Shown here piece by piece: positions 7,710-13,328 of a DNA stretch of 15,264 nucleotides. Origin of the DNA: Bryobacteraceae bacterium (GTDB taxonomy: Bacteria; Acidobacteriota; Terriglobia; Bryobacterales; Bryobacteraceae). Under the pieces are notes generated by a model. It ran no database searches, was not told the origin of the DNA, and was given only the letters and a program-made list of their open reading frames with translations. How positions within the stretch are numbered: position 1 is the first letter of the stretch; each line of letters opens with the position of its first letter. The position numbers and the translations under genes were made by a program. The stretch lies in NCBI GenBank assembly GCA_030044325.1, contig JASHWA010000537.1, positions 1-15,264 on the forward strand, read 5' to 3'.

Positions 7710-7739
7710 GACAGCTCTTGGCTGTCCGTATATTTACGG
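7710..7739 (-). promoter_or_regulatory. Two adjacent hairpins in the leader of the glycine-zipper gene
   Basis: GACAGC-TCTTG-GCTGTC (7710-7726) and CCGTA-TATT-TACGG (7726-7739) are perfect inverted repeats sharing one base. They lie between the candidate -12 element (7740-7741) and the ribosome site, so the first covers the expected transcription start and the second the early leader. They may be an operator or an mRNA structure controlling translation or stability. Confidence 0.45.
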
Positions 7740-7754
7740 GCAATAAGTATGCCG
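7740..7754 (-). promoter_or_regulatory. Candidate sigma-54 promoter for the glycine-zipper gene
   Basis: The minus strand reads CGGCAT-ACTTA-TTGC. The GG-N10-GC spacing is exact, the -12 TTGC is perfect and the -24 box has two mismatches (8/10). It sits 56 nt upstream of the ATG at 7684 in the longest intergenic gap of the operon. Confidence 0.45.
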
Positions 7755-7895
7755 TGATTGCCGTCACCCGCTGATTCTGGTGGACGCTAAATATCATGAT
7801 CCGAAGAAGTTGAAGAAGTGGCAGGAAGCTCCCCAGGCATGGTGGGGCGAATGGGTTTATTTTGGGTCGAGCGGCGCAGTTGTGGGTCGCTATGC

Positions 7896-8573
7896 TCAGT
7901 CGAGGATCTTTTCAGCGGAGGCGGCACGCTCGTCTTCCTGGCGGCCGATTCTTTCGCGCGTCCGGACTTCGGGCCGGTGCCAATGCATGAAAACACGATA
8001 GCTGTGGTACAGCGCGCTGCTCCACTCCGGCAGCCGCCCGCGATTCTGGTTGAGTATGAAGGACACGATGGACACTGCGGCGAGTGCGACGGGCGTCAAT
8101 TCCCGCAAGTCCGCGCGCCCGCCCGTCAGTTGATCGAAGCCCCGATTGATGCCCTCCATGGTATCGAGGAACCGGCTCACCACTTCCTGGCGATTCATTT
8201 TGGTTCGCGTTGCGACTTCCACGCCGCGGAATCCCGCGCATTTTGCGACGTGCTTGAGAAGATCGTCAGCCTCAAGCTTCGCAGGGTCGTATTCAATCAC
8301 GACGCTGCCAGTCTTGGGGTTGAACGACCAGGAGCGAAATCCGGGCACTGCCTCGGCCGCGGAGCGCGCCGCCGTCAGCAGCGGGCCGGCCGCGTCCTGA
8401 TGGAGGAACGCGCCGGCTCGAATGCGCACATATCCGGCATGATGATGCACCAGGCGCAACGCTTCATCCAGGTGCTCGGGCGGCTCGTTTTCGAAGGCGC
8501 CGTGGCTCACGATGTCGGTCTTATCTGGCTCGACCGGCGAACCTTGCGTATCTGTCCGGGAATGAGTGCGCAT
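7896..8573 (-). CDS. HMA_2-like membrane protein, cysteine-poor heavy-metal-associated domain
   Basis: In this 225-residue protein, residues 40-122 form a ferredoxin-like domain resembling the N-terminal domains of the neighbouring ATPase: LVHHHAGYVRIRAGAF (41-56), AAEAVPGFRSWSFNPKTGSV and VIEYDPAKLEADDLLKHVAK. It lacks CxxC, so metal is not bound in the classical HMA way. HHHAGYVRIR parallels HSMKGRVRLR of the ATPase. A short hydrophobic helix follows (159-177, LTPVALAAVSIVSFILNQN), then an aromatic/His-rich stretch (about 183-200) and a charged tail. The start at 8573 has AGGGGG about five nt upstream. Described HMA_2-type proteins often accompany such ATPases; in ferrosome clusters an HMA-like membrane protein (FezC) does so. 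Equating this protein with FezC is inference. Confidence 0.75.
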   Translation of the reverse strand: MRTHSRTDTQGSPVEPDKTDIVSHGAFENEPPEHLDEALRLVHHHAGYVRIRAGAFLHQDAAGPLLTAARSAAEAVPGFRSWSFNPKTGSVVIEYDPAKLEADDLLKHVAKCAGFRGVEVATRTKMNRQEVVSRFLDTMEGINRGFDQLTGGRADLRELTPVALAAVSIVSFILNQNRGRLPEWSSALYHSYRVFMHWHRPEVRTRERIGRQEDERAASAEKILD

Positions 8574-8640
8574 ACTGTCCCCCTAGGAATTCCAGTCTGG
8601 TCGGATCTAGTAGGCTGTTCGAACGCGCCGCCTTACGGCC

Positions 8641-8684
8641 GCGCCTCATAAGCCGCCGCTTGAGGCGCGATCGTCAGATCGCGC
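8641..8684. other. Two overlapping, mutually exclusive 8-bp hairpins
   Basis: GCGCCTCA (8641-8648) pairs perfectly with TGAGGCGC (8661-8668). GCGCGATC (8665-8672) pairs perfectly with GATCGCGC (8677-8684) around GTCA. The two stems share 8665-8668, so only one can form fully. They lie in the 161-nt gap upstream of the HMA_2-like gene. No U-tract follows on the minus strand, so this resembles an mRNA switch or processing site more than a terminator. Confidence 0.4.
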
Positions 8685-8734
8685 GTAGTACCGGAATCGC
8701 CAGAACAGCTTACGAGCCGTCGCCTGGGAGTTTC

Positions 8735-9037
8735 TCAAACAACAGACTGCTTCAACTCGCTCTCGCGCCGCACCAGGCGGGCGCCGCGCTTGTACTCGTG
8801 TCCGGGCTTGTTGGCGGCTGCGCTCTCGCGCGCGATATTGGCGTGAGCTTCTGCCAGCATGTCATCCAGACGCTCGCGCTCAACGGCCGCCCAGCCGGAG
8901 ATGCGGTCTTTTGCCTTGATGCCCATCTCCAGAAGCTTCACGCCGGCGCCTTCAGGCGAATCGGAGAGACTCCGGATCGCCCAGCCGCCGGCTACTCCAG
9001 CACCGATCGCAAGTAACCACTTCACGCTTGATCCCAT
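8735..9037 (-). CDS. Small single-span membrane protein with cytoplasmic amphipathic helix
   Basis: This 100-residue protein has an N-terminal membrane helix at residues 4-24 (SVKWLLAIGAGVAGGWAIRS) with a Gly-rich GAGVAGG face. A charged helical domain follows (VKLLEMGIKAKDRISGWAAV, then ERERLDDMLAEAHANIARES) and a basic tail. Two ATGs are possible. The one at 9043 has its AGGAG directly abutting the start, while the ATG at 9037 has it at a normal six-nt distance, so 9037 is preferred. It lies 36 nt after the Lys/Ala-tailed protein gene. Small one-span proteins with long amphipathic tails often anchor or scaffold membrane assemblies. No named family is recognised. Confidence 0.7.
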   Translation of the reverse strand: MGSSVKWLLAIGAGVAGGWAIRSLSDSPEGAGVKLLEMGIKAKDRISGWAAVERERLDDMLAEAHANIARESAAANKPGHEYKRGARLVRRESELKQSVV

Positions 9038-9073
9038 AAACATCTCCTCTTCTATCTCGACAACGCCAGCGTT

Positions 9074-9364
9074 TCAGTGAGCGGTGACGGCGGAAAGCTT
9101 CCTGGCCTTTACCGGTCGTTTCGCTGCGCTCTTCGCCACGTGGTGCTTCCTAGCCGCTTTGTGCCGAACTGCGGGAGACGGAGCAGGGTTGATAAGGTCC
9201 CTGGCTTGGGAGACGGAAGCCTCTGCTGAAACAAGCAGACTCCGGACGCCCTTTTCGACGGTCTTTTCGATGACCGAAAGGTCATCAAGAACTTCCGCCA
9301 GTACATTCTCGATCCTCGTCAACAGCGTGACCGCCTGCGGCGTTTTCCTCTTCTTTGATTTCAT
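9074..9364 (-). CDS. Small helical protein with Lys/Ala histone-like tail, first gene of the cluster
   Basis: In this 96-residue protein, residues 13-60 form a predicted amphipathic helix rich in heptad-like Val/Leu spacing (TLLTRIENVLAEVLDDLSVI, then EKTVEKGVRSLLVSAEASVS). Residues 66-92 are a Pro/Ala/Lys/His-rich tail (KAARKHHVAKSAAKRPVKAR) like the nucleic-acid-binding tails of histone H1-like proteins and of the phasin PhaF. GAGGAGC lies seven nt upstream of the ATG. It is the first gene downstream of the sigma-54 promoter at 9523-9537, with a palindromic repeat element in its long leader. A phasin-like or DNA-tethering role is inferred only from the layout. Confidence 0.65.
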   Translation of the reverse strand: MKSKKRKTPQAVTLLTRIENVLAEVLDDLSVIEKTVEKGVRSLLVSAEASVSQARDLINPAPSPAVRHKAARKHHVAKSAAKRPVKARKLSAVTAH

Positions 9365-9387
9365 AAATTCGCTCCTCTATGAGTTTT

Positions 9388-9486
9388 GTTGAAAAAGGGG
9401 ACAGACCGCCCTGTCCACGCCCAGCGCTGTCAAACCGGACCGGCGACTTCGGATTGAGGACAGAGTAGTCTGTCCCCTTCTTCAAC
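9388..9486. repeat. MITE/REP-like palindromic element with GGGGACAG motifs
   Basis: The terminal inverted repeats are GTTGAAAAAGGGGACAGAC (9388-9406) and GTCTGTCCCCTTCTTCAAC (9468-9486), 18 of 19 bases matching. Inside are two smaller hairpins: GGACAG-ACCGCC-CTGTCC (9399-9416) and GGACAGA-GTAG-TCTGTCC (9458-9475). GGGGACAGAC palindromes of this kind are dispersed repeats in acidobacterial genomes and are usually attributed to REP-associated (IS200-like) transposases; that attribution is from memory. No direct target-site duplication was found. The element lies in the 5' leader between the sigma-54 promoter and the first gene. Confidence 0.75.
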
Positions 9487-9522
9487 ACACTCCTATAACA
9501 CTGCCGGAGACATAATCGTTCA

Positions 9523-9537
9523 GCAATTAGCGTGCCC
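9523..9537 (-). promoter_or_regulatory. Sigma-54 promoter of the minus-strand cluster
   Basis: The minus strand reads GGGCAC-GCTAA-TTGC followed by T: 9 of 10 bases of TGGCAC-N5-TTGC with exact GG-N10-GC spacing. Transcription would start near 9511 and enter the gene at 9364 through the palindromic repeat. It would need an enhancer-binding activator, not encoded here. Confidence 0.65.
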
Positions 9538-9561
9538 TTCGACCTTCCTGTACACGATAAC

Positions 9562-9576
9562 CGCGATTCAATCGCG
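9562..9576. promoter_or_regulatory. Perfect inverted repeat upstream of the sigma-54 promoter
   Basis: CGCGATT-C-AATCGCG, with 7-bp arms and a one-base spacer, lies about 25 bp upstream of the -24 box. It overlaps the stop codon (9568-9570) of the secreted-protein remnant. It may be an operator for a dimeric regulator, or simply a chance palindrome. Confidence 0.35.
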
Positions 9577-11162
9577 TCCTCGTCCTCCGCGGGAAGGCAT
9601 CGACGGCGCGACTGTTCTCGGAATCCCCGGCGATTGGCCGCGATTCTGAAACTCGCCCTGCCGTTGCTGGCCTAACGAACGGGAACCGCGCTGCTGCTCC
9701 AGTTGCTGCTGGGCTTGCTGATTCCCCTGCATCTTCTGCCATTGACCCGCGTTGTTGTGTTGATACCACCCATCGGAACGATGCTCGTAAACCTCGCCGT
9801 TGTGGCCCGCGTACAGATCCGGACGCGCCGCGCGGCCCGCCTCGGCGGCTGCGGGCTGCCGGAATTCGCGCGCGACTACGGCGTTCCCTTGCCAGTGACT
9901 GTACGCATTTACATTTCCGCGAATCCAGGCGCGATTCGCGCGGCGTGGATTACTTCCGAAGACGTATTGATCACGTACTCCATCGACGTGCCTTCGATCG
10001 GCCGGAACTGCGGATCGCCGTCGTAGTGAACCTCGAGTTTCGCCTCGCTGCGGCGGACGGTCGCCGTCTGCGGAATGCCATTGGCGATGACCGCTTCGCG
10101 CGCCTGCTCGGTTCCGGGAACGGACGCGAGCACGTGGCCTTTAATGCTGTCGGGCGAAATCTTGCTGAAATCTTTGGGGAGTTGCTCGCCAGCAACCCAT
10201 TCCCACGAGCCTTCAAGCGACTGGGAGCGAAACCAGCGGCCAGCCAGTAGCACGAAATATTGCTGCGTCTTCGTATCGATAAAGATGTCGTTATTGGAAT
10301 TGGTGACGTAGAGAAGACTTGTCTTTGGAATCGGAGCGTATGTGGGCTCGCCGCGGGTGATCAGCAACTCGGCGGGAGTGGTGCTGACGTATACCGCGGG
10401 AGGTTTGCCCACGGGCGCCGCCGGCGCCTCGGAAGGCTCTTTCTCTTCCGCTTCCGTCAATTGCTGTTTGATCGCACCCAGATCCTGCGACGGATTCGTC
10501 GCGGCGGTCCACGGGCCGTTCAGAGACGGCGCCGTCATCCACCAATTTCCGCCATCCAGATAAATCGTGCCCGCGCTCGAATCGAACAGCATCAGCGCAG
10601 GAGTATTTACGATGCGCGTGTACGGCGTGCCTTCCACCGCGCGATACACCGGTTCGCCGTCGATCAGAATCAGCACCGCCGGCGTTTTGCTGAAAATGAT
10701 TCTCGGCGGTTCGTTCTTCAATCGCACCGATTCGGCTTTGATTTCGGCTTGAGTAATGGAAAGATCGGCGAGCAGCCGGTCTAGGGATACCGTTTTCGGC
10801 CAGTCCTTGGCACTTTCACGGATTGCCTTGAGCAGCGTGGGTTCGAGTGAAGTAGCCGATGGAAAATCGGCCCGCTTGATGGAGATATCTTCGAAATACA
10901 CCAGCCTCGTTTCACGATCGACTTCCGTTCTTGCCTGAATCGAGACGGTGCCGAAGATCTGTGTGGGATCTCCGCGTCGCGTGACGATTACAGCGGATCG
11001 AGATTCGATCCGGTTGCCTTCCCAGCGGTCGACCTGAGGCTGGTAGATGACTAAATGAATGCTGCCCGTATCGAGCTCGCGCGGCCAGTTGCCGTCGATG
11101 GCGGTTTGTCCAAATAGCAGCGTGAGCGGAACCAGAACGGGTAGCAGATGATGAATGCGCAT
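9568..11162 (-). pseudogene. Secreted carbohydrate-binding-family-like protein with internal deletion and frameshift
   Basis: From ATG 11162 the first frame gives 417 residues. It has a signal peptide (MRIHHLLPVLVPLTLLFGQT), then repeated segments of the type PRIIFSKTPAVLILIDGEPVY, VNTPALMLFDSSAGTIYLDG, VGKPPAVYVSTTPAELLITR and FVLLAGRWFRSQSLEGSWEW. It ends SSEVIHAARIAPGFAEM at TAA 9909-9911. The adjacent frame, from about 9955 down to TGA 9570-9568, continues a family-type C-terminus: NVNAYSHWQGNAVVAREFRQ, then DLYAGHNGEVYEHRSDGWYQ and a Gln/Arg/Gly-rich tail. In related proteins, as I recall them, a long Tyr/Gly/Pro-rich region with further repeats separates these parts. Here they touch near 9935-9960 in different frames, so a deletion of unknown size is likely. 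The 417-residue product could still be secreted. Confidence 0.6.
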
Positions 11163-11414
11163 AACTTCTTACGGCCTCAGAAGAATCCTTCCCGCAATTC
11201 GAAGACCGGCACGAACTTCAGTAATTCGTATACCTTGAGCTGCTTTCGTCTTTCAAAACTCTGGGTGGCAGTGCTCAAATGATGGGTGTGGTCGCCCGAT
11301 TTATTTTGAGCGGCTCGGAAGTTTTCGCGGAAGAGAGTACCCAGACGGTCGTTCCATCGCGCGAAATCACGCAGATAACGCGCAGCAGCCTGCGCGTTTG
11401 AGTCGTTCGATGGC

Positions 11415-11443
11415 GATGGTTCAGCGAAACCATCGTTCAGCGA
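11415..11443 (+). promoter_or_regulatory. Inverted and direct repeats upstream of the sigma-54 promoter, candidate activator site
   Basis: GATGGTT-CAGCGA-AACCATC (11415-11434) is a perfect 7-bp inverted repeat. GTTCAGCGA occurs at 11419-11427 and again at 11435-11443, a 16-bp period. The cluster lies 20-45 bp upstream of the -24 box. Enhancer-binding sites for sigma-54 promoters are usually further away (about 80-150 bp), so it could be an activator, IHF-like or repressor site. Confidence 0.45.
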
Positions 11444-11460
11444 TGACGGTCCAGCAACGA

Positions 11461-11476
11461 TGGCACGCCCGTTGCT
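11461..11476 (+). promoter_or_regulatory. Perfect-consensus sigma-54 (-24/-12) promoter
   Basis: TGGCAC-GCCCG-TTGCT matches all 10 consensus positions with exact GG-N10-GC spacing. The predicted start is near 11487, 50 nt upstream of the radical SAM ATG at 11537. With uniform base frequencies, a perfect match on either strand of a window this size is expected about 0.03 times by chance. Confidence 0.85.
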
Positions 11477-11536
11477 TAACAGTTAGCAAACTCTGACTTT
11501 GAAGAATGCCGAACGTCGGTTCGACATCGGAGTCAT

Positions 11537-12606
11537 ATGTCGTCGCTATCTCCATCTTCGATTGCGGAGCTTCTCCCCAATCCTAATTTTCCCGAACATC
11601 CTGAGCTACTTACGAATTCGCCTGATTTCTTCGATCAACCCCATGTCCCGCCGGCTCGCCGCCACTGGGGCGTTCCGCTGATTTACCGGGTAATGCGAGG
11701 GTGGTTATTCCCCTACATTCGATCGCGCGTATTGCCCGGAGATTTTCATCCGATCGTCGCCTACCTGTTCACCGAGTACAAATGCAACCTTGATTGCCAT
11801 TACTGTTGGGCATACGACAATCGCGTCAAAGGGATGACGGAGGATGTGGCGCGCAGATCCATCGACTGGCTTTACGATAATGGCGCGGGCGTTCTGGCAC
11901 CGATGGGCGGCGAACCTCTGCTGCGACCGCAGTTCGTGCACAAGGTGATTTCCTACGGGGCCGAGAAGGGCTTCTTTGTGTATCTGCCTACGAATGGCCG
12001 CCTGCTGCGCCCTGAGGTCATTGACTGGCTTGCCGACGCCGGCGTGGCCACCGTAAATCTCGCCGTTGATTGCTACGACCAGAAGCCACGCTTGCCCAAG
12101 GCGTTGGTTCCCATCCGCCGCCATTTCGATTATCTGGTGAAAAAGCAGTACGGATACATTTTAAGCACCTCGAAGACAATGAGACCTACATTCGCGATGA
12201 GGATCAGCCGCGAGTCGCGGAGCTGCTCGACTGGCTCATCGAGAAGAATCGGGCGGGATACAAGATGGTGAATCCGATCCGGCGTCTGAGCGAAATGAAG
12301 AATTTTGTTCGCGGCAGCCACGAGCCGTGGAGCTGCCGTGCCGGGCAAAATTCGCAGGTTATTCGCGTGGATGGAACGCTCGCGCCGTGTTTTCCGATGT
12401 ATTCGGCAACGCTCGATTGGGGCTCGGTCGGAAACCCTCATTTCGAACCTCAACAATTGCGGCAAATGAAGGCGTCCTGCGAGCTGAATTGTTTCTCGAC
12501 CCTGAATCACGTTCTGGCGCATTGCTACGACGACGGCCGCGTGATCCGCTATCTGGCAAAGGAGCTGAAGAGAGGTTTTCAGGGCGTCAGCGGGAGCTTC
12601 GAATGA
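11537..12606 (+). pseudogene. Radical SAM/SPASM-type enzyme, broken by internal deletion and frameshift
   Basis: The start ATG at 11537 has GGAG four nt upstream. The first frame carries the radical SAM cluster motif CNLDCHYC (Cys83, 87, 90), then APMGGEPLLRPQ (SAM-binding GGEP), VYLPTNGRLL and VNLAVDCYDQKPRLPKAL, as far as HFDYLVKKQYG (about 12155). The conserved C-terminal part is in another frame from 12157: HFKHLEDNETYIRDEDQPRV, then WSCRAGQNSQVIRVDGTLAP with C-FPMYSATLDWGSVGNPHF, LRQMKASCELNCFSTLNHVL and AHCYDDGR, the extra-cysteine region expected to hold an auxiliary Fe-S cluster. As I recall relatives, about 35-40 residues of the barrel lie between these two parts. It ends at TGA 12604-12606, overlapping the next ATG. 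Such enzymes modify peptides or small molecules; the substrate is unknown. Confidence 0.8.
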
Positions 12607-13328
12607 ATCTGTTAGCCATACTGGCATTGCTCTCATCGGTTGCCGGGGCCGCGGATGTCGCATCGACGGATCTTTCCGTGGACGATATCGTACGACGGCT
12701 GGTCGAGATGGACAAAGTGCGTGCGAGTATGCTGCGCGGGTATATCGCCGAGCGCCAGTACGTCGCCGAGAACCGCAAGTTCTCAAAACACGCCGAGGTT
12801 TCGGTGCAGGAATCCTTCGCTCCGCCGGATCAAAAAGAACTGAAGGTCATCGCCGAAGACGGCTCGCCGCTGGTGCGGCGCAAGGTGATCGACAAACTGA
12901 TCGAGGCGGAACTGGATTCGGTGCGCCACGAAAATCGCGACCAGACTCACATCACGCCTGAGAACTACAGCTTTCGTCTTTCAGGCATCGCGCAGGTTGA
13001 TGGCTACACTTGTTTCGTGCTCGAGGTTACGCCCAAGAGCGCAAAAAAATATCTTATGCGCGGCCAGATCTGGGTCGCCCAGGATGATTTCGCGATCGTT
13101 CGCATGGAGGGGAATCCCGCGAAAAATCCCTCGATCTGGACCAAGCAGGTTCGCTTCGTTCGGCGGTATGAAAAGCACGGTCCTTTCTGGCTCCCGGCTT
13201 CGGTCGAATCCGAATCCGAGATCGTCGTCGCGGGCACGAGCACTTTGGAAGTCCGTTATTCGGGTTATCGGATCGAAACCCGCGGCGAACCTCCAGCCGG
13301 CGGGCGCAACGCGCGGGAACCGCGATGA
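12603..13328 (+). CDS. Periplasmic LolA/RseB-like (outer-membrane lipoprotein-sorting fold) protein
   Basis: This 241-residue protein has a signal peptide (MNLLAILALLSSVAGA, likely cleaved after residue 16 or 17). The mature region starts DLSVDDIVRRLVEMDKVRAS and continues with beta-rich segments typical of this fold: YIAERQYVAENRKF, DGYTCFVLEVTPKSAKKYLM, RGQIWVAQDDFAIVRMEGNP and VRFVRRYEKHGPFWLPASVE. LolA/LolB/RseB-fold proteins bind lipid acyl chains or lipoproteins in a half-barrel. It overlaps the radical SAM stop by ATGA (12603-12606) and the HgdB-like start by ATGA (13325-13328), so all three are translationally coupled. The link between a periplasmic lipid-binding fold and cytoplasmic Fe-S enzymes is unexplained. 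The C-terminus (GGRNAREPR) is Arg-rich and disordered. Confidence 0.75.
   Translation: MNLLAILALLSSVAGAADVASTDLSVDDIVRRLVEMDKVRASMLRGYIAERQYVAENRKFSKHAEVSVQESFAPPDQKELKVIAEDGSPLVRRKVIDKLIEAELDSVRHENRDQTHITPENYSFRLSGIAQVDGYTCFVLEVTPKSAKKYLMRGQIWVAQDDFAIVRMEGNPAKNPSIWTKQVRFVRRYEKHGPFWLPASVESESEIVVAGTSTLEVRYSGYRIETRGEPPAGGRNAREPR

Larger units (their letters stand above)
11177..11482 (-). other. Unrecognised open frame without a start codon, possible gene remnant
   Basis: The minus-strand frame is open from the TAA at 11483-11485 to TGA 11177-11179 and reads AQAAARYLRDFARWNDRLGT, LFRENFRAAQNK, then QSFERRKQLKVYELLKFVPV and FELREGFF. It has no ATG or GTG. Its stop lies 14 nt before the ATG of the secreted-protein gene, the spacing expected for an upstream operon partner. 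It has ordinary soluble helical composition and no recognisable family. It overlaps the sigma-54 promoter and its upstream repeats, so it may be fortuitous. The rest of 11163-11536 holds only regulatory sequence. Confidence 0.25.

Noticed and set aside
7818..8651. Plus-strand open frame of 277 codons opposite the HMA-like gene
   Set aside because: No recognisable domain or ribosome site; the minus-strand protein explains the region.
9285..9488. Minus-strand frame reading through the palindromic repeat
   Set aside because: It runs across the MITE-like element and then overlaps the start of the gene at 9364 in another frame; such ORFs are typical artefacts of dispersed repeats.
9703..10026. 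Plus-strand open frame beginning with a hydrophobic stretch
   Set aside because: The hydrophobic Leu run is the complement of the Gln-rich tail of the minus-strand secreted protein.
11200..11220. Minus-strand GG-N10-GC match (CGGTCT-TCGAA-TTGC) upstream of the secreted-protein gene
   Set aside because: Only the GG and TTGC fit; the -24 box is too poor and it lies inside an open reading frame.
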